Assembly: GCA_030278955.1 (NCBI GenBank)
Contig: JAOANR010000003.1
Location: 24,257,227 to 24,321,226, forward strand
Reading direction: 5' to 3'
DNA from: Hygrophila difformis
Lineage: Eukaryota > Streptophyta > Magnoliopsida > Lamiales > Acanthaceae
DNA length: 64,000 nt
Both the position numbers and the translations under genes were made by a program. This document shows positions 32,226-45,190 of this stretch, piece after piece. Every line of letters starts with the position of its first letter. Within the stretch, counting starts at the first letter, position 1. The notes under the pieces were generated by a model. The model made no database searches. It saw only the letters and a list, made by a program, of their open reading frames with translations, and was not told the DNA's origin.

Positions 32226-35018
32226 TGTGATACCCCGTAATAAAGTAGTTGCATTATTTTTTAGTTGGCTCGACAATATGTATCCCTAATAAAATTTTGA
32301 ACTACGTTATGGCTTGATCCCTTTACCGGGTACGTAGGCAGCTTAGAAGTTTTAATTCTAAGTTCAGTCGCAACATAATAAAATAAACACAAGACCTTTA
32401 GCACGAGAAAAGCCGAAACACAACTTCGAGGACGAAGTTGATTCTTAAGGAGGGTAGACTGTAATACCCGTGAATTTTCCATCATAAAATAAAATAATAA
32501 CTAAATAAATAAATAATAAATAAAATAAATACCATAAATAAATAAATGAATCCAGCAAATAAACAAATAAATAAAGATAAGGAAATGAGAAATGAGATTC
32601 TAACTTAAAAAGGAATTTAATTAAACAAAAAGAATTATTAAAGGTAAATAAATTGTACACCAAAACCCGACGCTAATGGACTCGAGGATTCGAGTCCAAA
32701 ACATCAAATTAAACCCGAGCGAAAATTTAGAGAGAAAGTAGAAACCCGAAGATACCCCGGAAACCGGAATTCGGGAGCATAGAGGGGTAGAAACCCGAAA
32801 GAGAGGCGGAAAGGCACGACGGATCGCACGACCCGCCCGGACCGAAGTCCAGGCGAGTGCCGCGCGGTGGCCGCGCGGTCAAAGGGGAATCGCCGCGCCA
32901 CGGCCGCGCCACCCCACAGATTTGTTTGTTGCGTGAATCTCTCGCCCGAACGCGGATTTTTCGACTTTCGGTTGAACATCTCTCGACCCAAGACCTTTAG
33001 GTCAGATGTTGGACGCCCTAGGGATTGAGAAATCAATAAATAAGCCCCTTGGGAGCCCCAAACAAGTTTACAAAACCCTACAACCTTCTATACGTTCGAA
33101 ACCCTAAATTCGGAGTCGACGGAAAGCACCAAACGGAGGCAGCAGCTTTGGACGAAAATCCAAGGGTCTCCAAACGTTGTGGTAAGCTCTAGTCCGATAA
33201 ATCTCTTCACGTTTCAATCCGAAAACGGATTCTAACTTCGGTTCTTTTTTTTCTACACCCCGTATTGAATCTAGATCGTAGAACCCGACGAACGGAGAGG
33301 AGAAACGGTGATCTGGAAGCCACGCCTCCGAATTAGACATCCTCGACGTTCATAGACACTGTAAGTTAACTCTTACATGGTTTTGGGATGAATTAAAACA
33401 TTCAAAACTAAAAGATTAACAAGAAATCGAAAATCTGTCAATTTATACTTTCTACCGACGCAACAGATTTGATGAATTTTTCCGAACCTTAAAACGAACT
33501 CAAACGGAAAAACTTAAAACACGAAAAACGTTCCTAAGACTTAGATCTAGCTACTGTAAATATTTAAGAATTTTTGGAGTTGATTTGATATGTTAAAACC
33601 CACCGAAACCGAGCTGTTTGAATCTAGATCTTGAAATCTTGAACAGAACTTAGGAATGATCTTGATCACGTTTTTGACATAGGATCTAGACTGTTTTAGA
33701 TCTTTGGCCGAACATGAAAGTTGTAGATAATTGTCTTAAGATGATCTCTGTCGAATTTCATTAAATTTGGAGTTGAATTGCTATGGTAGAATTCGAAATC
33801 TTTGAACTGTGATACATTAAATTCGGACAGAATTGTTCTTCTGCGAAAATTGGTGATTTTGACCTATTTAGGTATCTCGGATTGAAAAAGTTAAAACACG
33901 AAAGTTGTAGATCTCGATGTTTCTGAGTGAGACGTGAAATTTTATAATTTTTAGAATTAAATCTGAATTTAGACGAATTTAAGGGTAAACGATGGTTGAC
34001 CGAGTCAAATCTTGAAAAATCTTGTTGAAAAAGATTTTGAATGATATCGGAGCGGATAACGTCCTGAAATAGTATATTTTGAGAAACTTACTAAACTTGA
34101 GAAATTAGCCTTTAAGGTTTAAATGATTGGGAATTCCTTTGAAATAAAATACGCATGAAATACTATGCTTGCCGAAAGGCAATTGAAATATCTTGCTTGC
34201 CGAAAGGCAATTGAAATATCTTGCTTGCCGAAAGGCAATTGAAATATCCTGCTTGCCGAAAGGCAATTGAAATATCCTGCTTGCCGAAAGGCAATTGAAA
34301 TATACTGCTTGCCGAAAGGCACTTGAAATATAAAGCTTGTCGAATGGCAACTGAAATAAAAACTTGGAACATGAGACATGAGATATGAAACTAGGAGACT
34401 CGAAAATTGTTCCCTTTGGATTATGCTTTTAAATTATGTCCTATAATTATATTGCTTTGCAAATTATATTTATGATCTTATGAAATCTCTATCCTTTAAA
34501 TTATGCCATTTAATTGTTATTAGATGAATACATTAAATCATGTCTTGTATGCCTATGTTTTTCTTTAAATATTAAATAATGGCTTTGAAACCCCATAGTT
34601 ATGTATGTGTTAACTTACTCAGCACGTAGTGCTGACCAAAACCATATTTTCTTTTTCTTTTTCTTCCAGAGTTGAGAATTTTGCATCATCATATGCATAC
34701 ACGGGAAGCTTGGGATGATATATTATTTTGAATTTTTGTATTAGACTAGATCTTGCATGAACGGGCCTGTTTAACCCGTGGTTAGGCCATGTTGGCCCTA
34801 CATTTAAATTCCACTGCATTATACATATGTAATTATTATTTTCCGCTGCAACTTTGATGTATTATTTTTAGATTATATATGAATGGGCTGTTTGAATGTT
34901 TTAAATTTTGAAAAACCATAGCCTTGCATCTCTTTAGCAAGCTCAGAGAAACCGTGTCTTGCTAGGGAGGTGTGGCGGTGACATCCCGACCTGGGTGACC
35001 AAAAACCGGGGTGTTACA
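32226..35018 (+). repeat. LTR2 of the gag-only array
   Basis: 2,793 bp. The TATA box position (33035-33042) reads AATAAATA instead of TATAAATA. Hairpin minisatellite at 34167-34362. Confidence 0.9.
34167..34362 (+). repeat. 28-bp hairpin minisatellite in LTR2
   Basis: Same six full units plus one degraded unit as in LTR1, with the same spacing and TTGCC-GAAA-GGCAA core. Confidence 0.85.
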
Positions 35019-35614
35019 GAGTGGTATCAGAGCCCGGCTATTTTTAAAAACTACTATTTTTAAACTATTATTATTTTTAAACTATTATTAATATTTTGAC
35101 TATTATTTTAAATTTTAAAGTATTATTTCCGTGGAGAAAATTTTTATTTTAAAACCCATGGGAAACATTTATATATAGTGCATAAATTATTTTTGGGGGG
35201 AAATCATCATTTGCATGTGCATACCACATTTTTTCTATACCTTAGAGAACCTAGAAGCGATACATTCTAACTTAGATATTTTGCTTGCACTAGATGACTT
35301 AGAGGCTTGACATCGAATTAGAAACGCTCACTAGAGACTGATCTTGCCGTAGTTCTAGATCTCATTCATCTATGCGCTCGCCCAAGTATAGCAAATCTCG
35401 GCCTTGGCCATTGCTATCTTTGTACGAATTAGAAAATTTCCTCGTGTGGAAAAATAAGAAAATCGAGTTTTATTAAAACACTTTTGATCCCAAAAATCTT
35501 GTTTGGATGTCCAAACAACAAACCCGAAAAATTGAAATTAGAAATGTACGAAACGTCCCATTCGAGCGATCTACCTAAACCAAGAAAAACTAATCTATAC
35601 ACGTGTAACAGAAA

Positions 35615-36763
35615 ATGGCGCCTAGGAGGAAACCAAGGAAGGTGAGTCCAAACGGCACTGACGCTAACCTTTCCAGCACACCCAACAACAGTGGAAGTCC
35701 TCAGAACCTATGGGAGCAAGTGCCTCAAGCGCCCAATAATATGGAAGCACGTTTAAAATCTGTAGAGGAACTCCTTGTAGCCTTGGGAAATGCCGAGGTG
35801 CATAGGACACAAACAGTACCTTCGCCAGTAGCCCGAGTCAACTACTTGGCGTTAGTGAACCCTTACAACCCGCCCCATTATGATGGCCAAGAGGATCCGG
35901 CCAAGTTGGAAGGTTGGATCCGTACCTTTGATAAGCTCTTGGATGCTATCAAATGTCCTGATGAGGCAAGGACACGAGTAGCAACCTACTACTTAGGGGG
36001 CGAAGCCGATGAGTGGTGGCAAGACCTCCAGAGGAATTTAGAGGAAGCTGAAGAAGCTTATTCGTGGACTAAACTTAAGGAGGATCTAAGGGACCGATTC
36101 TACCCCATGAGCACCAAGGCGGCAATGTACGAAGAGTTTTTATCACTGAAGCAAGAGGGACGGACGGTGCAGGAGTATTACACCCGGTTTAAGGAGTTGG
36201 TACGATTTGCTACGAGGATAGTGCCAAGCGACACTGACAAGGCTCAGAAATTTGAGATGGGTCTGAACCTAAGTATCCGGGAGACACTTGCTGTAGGACA
36301 ATTCACAAACCTGCAGACGATTTATGATCGTGCGGTAGCGGTGGCACGAGTCCAAGGACTGAAACGGAAACCGGTAGATGAGGCTGACCAAGGACCACAA
36401 GGAGAATACAAGGTGGATAAGGACCATTTCGATGGAAACTCGAAAGGACAACATCAAAATGAGAATGGGGAGAAAAAGGGGATAGTCTTCAACCATTGTG
36501 ACTATGCGCCACCATGTCCAAAGTGTGGTAAACCGCATTATGCGAGAGGATGCCCTCAGCCGGGAGCATGCCTTCGATGTGGTCGACATGGTCATCCGCT
36601 GCGTGATTGCCGGACACGGAAAGAGAACATTGACAAGAGAGAGGATGTGACTACTCGACTTAAGCAACCACGAAACCCAGACGGTCAAGGTGGCAACAAC
36701 CAACGGCACCAGTACCATCAGAATAAAGACCAAAACCCGAAACCTCTCGAGAGTACTGAATAG
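35615..36763 (+). CDS. Gag protein, unit 2 (gag-only element)
   Basis: 382 residues, identical in protein sequence to unit 1, with the same capsid fold region and two cysteine-histidine knuckles. It is driven by LTR2, whose TATA box carries a T-to-A change. The identity with unit 1 indicates recent duplication of the whole 4,579-bp unit or homogenisation within the array. Confidence 0.92.
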   Translation: MAPRRKPRKVSPNGTDANLSSTPNNSGSPQNLWEQVPQAPNNMEARLKSVEELLVALGNAEVHRTQTVPSPVARVNYLALVNPYNPPHYDGQEDPAKLEGWIRTFDKLLDAIKCPDEARTRVATYYLGGEADEWWQDLQRNLEEAEEAYSWTKLKEDLRDRFYPMSTKAAMYEEFLSLKQEGRTVQEYYTRFKELVRFATRIVPSDTDKAQKFEMGLNLSIRETLAVGQFTNLQTIYDRAVAVARVQGLKRKPVDEADQGPQGEYKVDKDHFDGNSKGQHQNENGEKKGIVFNHCDYAPPCPKCGKPHYARGCPQPGACLRCGRHGHPLRDCRTRKENIDKREDVTTRLKQPRNPDGQGGNNQRHQYHQNKDQNPKPLESTE

Positions 36764-36804
36764 GCAGTTATGGGGACATAACTGGAGTCCTAAGGGGGAG
36801 AGGA

Positions 36805-39597
36805 TGTGATACCCCGTAATAAAGTAGTTGCATTATTTTTTAGTTGGCTCGACAATATGTATCCCTAATAAAATTTTGAACTACGTTATGGCTTGATCCC
36901 TTTACCGGGTACGTAGGCAGCTTAGAAGTTTTAATTCTAAGTTCAGTCGCAACATAATAAAATAAACACAAGACCTTTAGCACGAGAAAAGCCGAAACAC
37001 AACTTCGAGGACGAAGTTGATTCTTAAGGAGGGTAGACTGTAATACCCGTGAATTTTCCATCATAAAATAAAATAATAACTAAATAAATAAATAATAAAT
37101 AAAATAAATACCATAAATAAATAAATGAATCCAGCAAATAAACAAATAAATAAAGATAAGGAAATGAGAAATGAGATTCTAACTTAAAAAGGAATTTAAT
37201 TAAACAAAAAGAATTATTAAAGGTAAATAAATTGTACACCAAAACCCGACGCTAATGGACTCGAGGATTCGAGTCCAAAACATCAAATTAAACCCGAGCG
37301 AAAATTTAGAGAGAAAGTAGAAACCCGAAGATACCCCGGAAACCGGAATTCGGGAGCATAGAGGGGTAGAAACCCGAAAGAGAGGCGGAAAGGCACGACG
37401 GATCGCACGACCCGCCCGGACCGAAGTCCAGGCGAGTGCCGCGCGGTGGCCGCGCGGTCAAAGGGGAATCGCCGCGCCACGGCCGCGCCACCCCACAGAT
37501 TTGTTTGTTGCGTGAATCTCTCGCCCGAACGCGGATTTTTCGACTTTCGGTTGAACATCTCTCGACCCAAGACCTTTAGGTCAGATGTTGGACGCCCTAG
37601 GGATTGAGAAATCTATAAATAAGCCCCTTGGGAGCCCCAAACAAGTTTACAAAACCCTACAACCTTCTATACGTTCGAAACCCTAAATTCGGAGTCGACG
37701 GAAAGCACCAAACGGAGGCAGCAGCTTTGGACGAAAATCCAAGGGTCTCCAAACGTTGTGGTAAGCTCTAGTCCGATAAATCTCTTCACGTTTCAATCCG
37801 AAAACGGATTCTAACTTCGGTTCTTTTTTTTCTACACCCCGTATTGAATCTAGATCGTAGAACCCGACGAACGGAGAGGAGAAACGGTGATCTGGAAGCC
37901 AAGCCTCCGAATTAGACATCCTCGACGTTCATAGACACTGTAAGTTAACTCTTACATGGTTTTGGGATGAATTAAAACATTCAAAACTAAAAGATTAACA
38001 AGAAATCGAAAATCTGTCAATTTATACTTTCTACCGACGCAACAGATTTGATGAATTTTTCCGAACCTTAAAACGAACTCAAACGGAAAAACTTAAAACA
38101 CGAAAAACGTTCCTAAGACTTCGGTCTAGCTACTGTAAATTTTTGAGAATTTTTGGAGTTGATTTGATATGTGAAAACCCACCGAAACCGAGCTGTTTGA
38201 ATCTAGATCTTGAAATCTTGAACAGAACTTAGGAATGATCTTGATCACGTTTTTGACATAGGATCTAGACTGTTTTAGATCTTTGGCCGAACATGAAAGT
38301 CGTAGATAATTGTCTTAAGATGATCTCTGTCATATTTCATTAAATTTGGAGTTGAATTGCTATGGTAGAATTCGAAATCTTTGAACTGTGATACATTAAA
38401 TTCGGACAGAATTGTTCTTCTGCGAAAATTGGTGATTTTGACCTATTTAGGTATCTTGGATTGAAAAAGTTAAAACACGAAAGTTGTAGAGCTCGACGTT
38501 TCTGAGTCAGACGTGAAATTTTATAATTTTTGGAATTAAATCTGAATTTAGACGAATTTAAGGGTAAACGATGGTTGACCGAGTCAAATCTTGAAAAATC
38601 TTGTTGAAAAAGATTTTGAATGATATCGGAGCGGATAGCGTCCTGAAATCGTATATTTTGAGAAACTTACTAAACTTGAGAAATTAGCCTTTAAGGTTTA
38701 AATGATTGGGAATTCCTTTGAAATAAAATACGCATGAAATACTATGCTTGCCGAAAGGCAATTGAAATATCTTGCTTGCCGAAAGGCAATTGAAATATCC
38801 TGCTTGCTGAAAGGCAATTGAAATATCCTGCTTGCCGAAAGGCAATTGAAATATCCTGCTTGCCGAAAGGCAATTGAAATATACTGCTTGCCGAAAGGCA
38901 CTTGAAATATAAAGCTTGTCGAATGGCAACTGAAATAAAAACTTGGAACATGAGACATGAGATATGAAACTAGGAGACTCGAAAATTGTTCCCTTTGGAT
39001 TATGCTATTAAATTATGTCCTATAATTATATTGCTTTGCAAATTATATTTATGATCTTATGAAATCTCTATCCTTTAAATTATGCCATTTAATTGTTATT
39101 AGATGAATACATTAAATCATGTCTTGTATGCCTATGTTTTTCTTTAAATATTAAATAATGGCTTTGAAACCCCATAGTTATGTATGTGTTAACTTACTCA
39201 GCACGTAGTGCTGACCAAAACCATATTTTCTTTTTCTTTTTCTTCCAGAGTTGAGAATTTTGCATCGTCATATGCATACACGGGAAGCTTGGGATGATAT
39301 ATTATTTTGAATTTTTGTATTAGACTAGATCTTGCATGAACGGGCCTGTTTAACCCGTGGTTAGGCCATGTTGGCCCTACATTTAAATTCCACTGCATTA
39401 TACATATGTAATTATTATTTTCCGCTGCAACTTTGATGTATTATTTTTAGATTATATATGAATGGGCTGTTTGAATGTTTTAAATTTTGAAAAACCATAG
39501 CCTTGCATCTCTTTAGCAAGCTCGGAGAAACCGTGTCTTGCTAGGGAGGTGTGGCGGTGACATCCCGACCTGGGTGACCAAAAACCGGGGTGTTACA
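36805..39597 (+). repeat. LTR3 of the gag-only array
   Basis: 2,793 bp with intact TATAAATA at 37614-37621. It diverges from LTR1 and LTR2 mainly in its second half (from about 38120), where it resembles LTR4, so the boundary looks mosaic. Confidence 0.9.
38746..38941 (+). repeat. 28-bp hairpin minisatellite in LTR3
   Basis: Same array; one unit has TTGCTGAAAGGCAA, a G-U-compatible change that preserves stem pairing in RNA. Confidence 0.8.
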
Positions 39598-40193
39598 GAG
39601 TGGTATCAGAGCCCGGCTATTTTTAAAAACTACTATTTTTAAACTATTATTATTTTTAAACTATTATTAATATTTTGACTATTATTTTAAATTTTAAAGT
39701 ACTATTTCCGTGGAGAAAATTTTTATTTTAAAACCCATGGGAAACATTTATATATAGTGCATAAATTATTTTTGGGGGGAAATCATCATTTGCATGTGCA
39801 TACCACATTTTTTCTATACCTTAGAGAACCTAGAAGCGATACATTCTAACTTAGATCTTTTGATTGCACTAGATGACTTAGAGGCTTGACATCGAATTAG
39901 AAACGCTCACTATAGACTGATCTTGCCGTAGTTCTAGATCTCATTCATCTATGCGCTCGCCCAAGTATAGCAAATCTCGGCCTTGGCCATTGCTATCTTT
40001 GTACGAATTAGAAAATTTCCTCGTGTGGAAAAATAAGAAAATCGAGTTTTATTAAAACACTTTTGATCCCAAAAATCTTGTTTGGATGTCCAAACAACAA
40101 ACCCGAAAAATTGAAATTAGAAATATACGAAACGTCCCATTCGAGCGATCTACCTAAACCAAGAAAAACTAATCTATACACGTGTAACAGAAA

Positions 40194-41342
40194 ATGGCGC
40201 CTAGGAGGAAACCAAGGAAGGTGAGTCCAAACGGCACTGACGCTAACCTTTCCAGCACACCCAACAACAGTGGAAGTCCTCAGAACCTATGGGAGCAAGT
40301 GCCTCAAGCACCCAATAATATGGAAGCACGTTTAAAATCTGTAGAGGAACTCCTTGTAGCCTTGGGAAATGCCGAGGTGCATAGGACACAAACAGTACCT
40401 CCGCCAGTAGCCCGAGTCAACTACTTGGTGTTAGTGAACCCTTACTACCCGCCCCATTATGACGGCCAAGAGGATCCGGCCAAGTTGGAAGGTTGGATCC
40501 GTACCTTTGATAAGCTCTTGGATGCTATCAAATGTCCTGATGAGGCAAGGACACGAGTAGCAACCTACTACTTAGGGGGCGAAGCCGATGAGTGGTGGCA
40601 AGACCTCCATAGGAATTTAGAGGAAGCTGAAGAAGCTTATTCGTGGACTAAACTTAAGGAGGATCTAAGGGACCGATTCTACCCCATGAGCACCAAGGCG
40701 GCAATGTACGAAGAGTTTTTATCACTGAAGCAAGAGGGACGGACGGTGCAGGAGTATTACACCCGGTTTAAGGAGTTGGTACGATTTGCTACGAGGATAG
40801 TGCCAAGCGACACTGACAAGGCTCAGAAATTTGAGATGGGTCTGAACCTAAGTATCCGGGAGATACTTGCAGTAGGACAATTCACAAACCTGCAGACGAT
40901 TTATGATCGTGCGGTAGCGGTGGCACGAGTCCAAGGACTGAAACGGAAACCGGTAGATGAGGCTGACCAAGGACCACAAGGAGAATACAAGGTGGATAAG
41001 GACCACTTCGATGGAAACTCGAAAGGACAACATCAAAATGAGAATGGGGAGAAAAAGGGGATAGTCTTCAACCATTGTGACTATGCGCCACCATGTCCAA
41101 AGTGTGGTAAACCGCATTATGCGAGAGGATGCCCTCAGCCGGGAGCATGCCTTCGATGTGGTCGACATGGTCATCCGCTGCGTGATTGCCGGACACGGAA
41201 AGAGAACATTGACAAGAGAGAGGATGTGACTACTCGACTTAAGCAACCACGAAACCCAGACGGTCAAGGTAGCAACAACCAACGGCACCAGTACCATCAG
41301 AATAAAGACCAAAACCCGAAACCTCTCGAGAGTACTGAATAG
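40194..41342 (+). CDS. Gag protein, unit 3 (gag-only element)
   Basis: 382 residues, fully open, with six substitutions relative to units 1 and 2 (S to P in VPSPV, A to V in NYLAL, N to Y in NPYNPP, Q to H in DLQRN, T to I in RETLA, G to S in QGGNN). The knuckles are unchanged. It is the oldest or least homogenised gag copy in the array. It has the same lack of pol and the same 3' scar. Confidence 0.92.
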   Translation: MAPRRKPRKVSPNGTDANLSSTPNNSGSPQNLWEQVPQAPNNMEARLKSVEELLVALGNAEVHRTQTVPPPVARVNYLVLVNPYYPPHYDGQEDPAKLEGWIRTFDKLLDAIKCPDEARTRVATYYLGGEADEWWQDLHRNLEEAEEAYSWTKLKEDLRDRFYPMSTKAAMYEEFLSLKQEGRTVQEYYTRFKELVRFATRIVPSDTDKAQKFEMGLNLSIREILAVGQFTNLQTIYDRAVAVARVQGLKRKPVDEADQGPQGEYKVDKDHFDGNSKGQHQNENGEKKGIVFNHCDYAPPCPKCGKPHYARGCPQPGACLRCGRHGHPLRDCRTRKENIDKREDVTTRLKQPRNPDGQGSNNQRHQYHQNKDQNPKPLESTE

Positions 41343-41383
41343 GCAGTTATGGGGACATAACTGGAGACCTAAGGGGGAGAGGA

Positions 41384-44171
41384 TGTGATACCCCGTAATA
41401 AAGTAGTTGCATTATTTTTTAGTTGGCTCGACAATATGTATCCCTAATAAAATTTTGAACTACGTTATGGCTTGATCCCTTTACCGGGTACGTAGGCAGC
41501 TTAGAAGTTTTAATTCTAAGTTCAGTCGCAACATAATAAAATAAACACAAGACCTTTAGCACGAGAAAAGCCGAAACACAACTTCGAGGACGAAGTTGAT
41601 TCTTAAGGAGGGTAGACTGTAATACCCGTGAATTTTCCATCATAAAATAAAATAATAAATAAATAAATAATAAATAAAATAAATACCATAAATAAATAAA
41701 TGAATCCAGCAAATAAACAAATAAATAAAGATAAGGAAATGAGAAATCAGATTCTAACTTAAAAAGGAATTTAATTAAACAAAAAGAATTATTAAAGGTA
41801 AATAAATTGAACACCAAAACCCGACGCTAATGAATTCGAGGATTCGAGTCCAAAACATCAAATTAAACCCGAGCGAAAATTTAGAGAGAAAGTAGAAACC
41901 CGAAGATACCCCGGAAACCGGAATTCGGGAGCATAGAGGGGTAGAAACCCGAAAGAGAGGCGGAAAGGCACGACGGATCGCACGACCCGCCCGGACCGAA
42001 GTCCAGGCGAGTGCCGCGCGGTGGCCGCGCGGTCAAAGGGGAATCGCCGCGCCACGGCCGCGCCACCCCACAGATTTGTTTGTTGCGTGAATCTCTCGCC
42101 CGAACGCAGATTTTTCGACTTTCGGTTGAACATCTCTCGACCCAAGACCTTTAGGTCAGATGTTGGACGCCCTAGGGATTGAGAAATCTATAAATAAGCC
42201 CCTTGGGAGCCCCAAACAAGTTTACAAAACCCTACAACCTTCTATACGTTCGAAACCCTAAATTCGGAGTCGACGGAAAGCACCAAACGGAGGCAGCAGC
42301 TTTGGACGAAAATCCAAGGGTCTCCAAACGTTGTGGTAAGCTCTAGTCCGATAAATCTCTTCACGTTTCAATCCAAAAACGGATTCTAACTTCGGTTCTT
42401 TTTTTTCTACACCCTGTATTGAATCTAGATCGTAGAACCCGACGAACGGAGAGGAGAAACGGTGATCTGGAAGCCATGCCTCCGAATTAGACATCCCCGA
42501 CGTTCATAGACACTGTAAGTTAACTCTTACATGGTTTTGGGATGAATTAAAACATTCAAAACTAAAAGATTAACAAGAAATCGAAAATCTGTCAATTTAT
42601 ACTTTCTACCGACGCAACAGATTTGATGAATTTTTCCGAACCTTAAAACGAACTCAAATGGAAAAACTTAAAACACGAAAAACGTTCCTAAGACTTAGGT
42701 CTAGCTACTGTAAAGTTTTGAGAATTTTTGGAGTTGATTTGATATGTGAAAACCCACCGAAACCGAGCTGTTTGAATCTAGATCTTGAAATCTTGAACAG
42801 AACTTAGGAATGATCTTGATCACGTTTTTGACATAGGATCTAGACTGTTTTAGATCTTTGGCCGAACATGAAAGTCGTAGATAATTGTCTTAAGATGATC
42901 TCTGTCAAATTTCATTAAATTTGGAGTTGAATTGATATGGTTGAATTCGAAATCTTTGAACTGTGATACATTAAATTCGGACAGAATTGTTCTTCTGCGA
43001 AAATTGGTGATTTTGACCTATTTAGGTATCTTGGATTGAAAAAGTTAAAACACGAAAGTTGTAGATCTCGACGTTTCTGAGTCAGACGTGAAATTTTATA
43101 ATTTTTGGAATTAAATCTGAATTAGACGAATTTAAGGGTAAACGATGGTTGACCGAGTCAAATCTTGAAAAATCTTGTTGAAAAAGATTTTGAATGATAT
43201 CGGAGCGGATAGCGTCCTGAAATCGTATATTTTGAGAAACTTACTAAACTTGAGAAATTAGCCTTTAAGGTTTAAATGATTGGGAATTCCTTTGAAATAA
43301 AATACGCATGAAATACTATGCTTGCCGAAAGGCAATTGAAATATCTTGCTTGCCGAAAGGCAATTGAAATATCCTGCTTGCCGAAAGGCAATTGAAATAT
43401 CCTGCTTGCCGAAAGGCAATTGAAATATCCTGCTTGCCGAAAGGCAATTGAAATATACTGCTTGCCGAAAGGCACTTGAAATATAAAGCTTGTCGAATGG
43501 CAACTGAAATAAAAACTTGGAACATGAGACATGAGATATGAAACTAGGAGACTCGAAAATTGTTCCCTTTGGATTATGCTTTTAAATTATGTCCTATAAT
43601 TATATTGCTTTGCAAATTATATTTATGATCTTATGAAATCTCTATCCTTTAAATTATGCCATTTAATTGTTATTAGATGAATACATTAAATCATGTCTTG
43701 TATGCCTATGTTTTTCTTTAAATATTAAATAATGGCTTTGAAACCCCATAGTTATGTATGTGTTAACTTACTCAGCACGTAGTGCTGACCAAAACCATAT
43801 TTTCTTTTTCTTTTTCTTCCAGAGTTGAGAATTTTGCATCATCATATGCATACACGGGAAGCTTGGGATGATATATTATTTTGAATTTTTGTATTAGACT
43901 AGATCTTGCATGAACGGGCCTGTTTAACCCGTGGTTAGGCCATGTTGGCCCTACATTTAAATTCCGCTGCATTATACATATGTAATTATTATTTTCCGCT
44001 GCAACTTTGATGTATTATTTTTAGATTATATATGAATGGGCTGTTTGAATGTTTTAAATTTTGAAAAACCATAGCCTTGCATCTCTTTAGCAAGCTCGGA
44101 GAAACCGTGTCTTGCTAGGGAGGTGTGGCGGTGACATCCCGACCTGGGTGACCAAAAACCGGGGTGTTACA
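41384..44171 (+). repeat. LTR4 of the gag-only array
   Basis: 2,788 bp, abutting the right-hand aaagc duplication (44172-44176). TATAAATA at 42189-42196. Confidence 0.9.
43320..43515 (+). repeat. 28-bp hairpin minisatellite in LTR4
   Basis: Six full units plus a degraded unit, all retaining the TTGCC-GAAA-GGCAA hairpin. Confidence 0.85.
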
Positions 44172-44777
44172 AAAGCAAAGTTGAACAGTAGCATGCAAAA
44201 AGTGTGATCTCACCCCATTTCAGATTTAAAAGCTATTCTAAGCCAAAAGCAACCAAACAACATTTGAAATAACAAGGACATGCTTGAACAGAATTAAACC
44301 TATCAAGAACAATATTTAAAATAAAGCAACATCCTAATCTAGGGTTTGATCACACACATACATAGCATCATCCATAAAAATAACAGTAGGAAGCATAATG
44401 AGGAGAAATGGGGGTCAAATGACCCCAAAAAAAAATGAAAGCATAAAATCCATGGGGTGTGAGACCCATTTCATGATTTGGGACACATTTGGTGAATATT
44501 TTCCCATAATATTAAATGTGGTTTGTCAATACCCATGATTTGGGTATTACAAAACCCTAAAAACAAAGTTAGAATGAAAAACATGGTATTAAACTGGCTA
44601 ACTATCTACTGAAACAGTAAAACACAAAACAAAACTCTAAACTAAGCTAAACTATGGACATAATTAAATAATACAAAAAAATGAAAATAAGCCTAAACTA
44701 AGACTACCTAGAGACGGATTCTCCAATTGTGTCTTCAAGAGAGTGATTCTAACTATGAGCTCATGGGGGTCTCCTCA

Positions 44778-44785
44778 TATTTATA
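44778..44785 (-). promoter_or_regulatory. TATA box of the solo Athila LTR
   Basis: Minus-strand CTATAAATATGAGGAGAC, equivalent to 50587-50594 in the sister LTR, directly downstream of the TCGCG-rich block at 44860-45190. Confidence 0.6.
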
Positions 44786-44859
44786 GGAGTGGAGCCCTAG
44801 GCCCATGGGCTTGATCTGAGGCCCACTGTGTCTCAAGACATCACACACATCACAGCTTT

Positions 44860-45190
44860 GTCGCGGGACAGGGCTGCATGTGGCAAGGCTTCTCGACTGG
44901 GTCTTGTGTCTCTATAGGTGCATCTTTGTCGCTATCCATGTCCGTGTCGCTAATGCATGGACCGCCACCGGGGTTCCTCGACTGGGGTGTGGCTTGGCCT
45001 CCAAGGTGGTGGCGCGGAGCTTTGGTCGTGTCGCGGAACCATGGTCCTCGACCAGGGTTCCTCGACCGGAGGTTACCAGACTGGTCTTCTCTTCATGTTG
45101 CATGCTGGGTCGCGAATCTCTCCTGTGTCGCGGAACCATGGTCCTCGACCGGAGTTCCTCGACCAGATGTTCCCAGACAGAGCTGAATGG
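44860..45190 (-). repeat. TCGCG/GTCGAGG-rich modular block upstream of the TATA box
   Basis: Repeated short modules (GTCGAGGA, TCGCGACAC, GGTTCCGCGACA and their partners) fill about 330 bp just upstream of the minus-strand TATA box. The ORFs predicted here on both strands are by-products of the repeats. Confidence 0.7.

Larger units (their letters stand above)
27647..44171 (+). mobile_element. Tandem array of a gag-only LTR retrotransposon (TR-GAG type), 4 LTRs and 3 internal domains
   Basis: The entire 16.5-kb block is flanked by one duplication aaagc (27642-27646, 44172-44176). The order is LTR1-gag-LTR2-gag-LTR3-gag-LTR4 with an exact 4,579-bp period (gag ATGs at 31036, 35615, 40194). Every internal domain has a tRNA-iMet primer site and a purine tract but codes only for gag, so it is a terminal-repeat retrotransposon with gag (TR-GAG), dependent on enzymes from an autonomous relative such as the Tekay element at 8649-19746. 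Units 1 and 2 are almost identical and unit 3 is slightly diverged, which points to growth by unequal recombination between LTRs after a single insertion. Confidence 0.92.
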
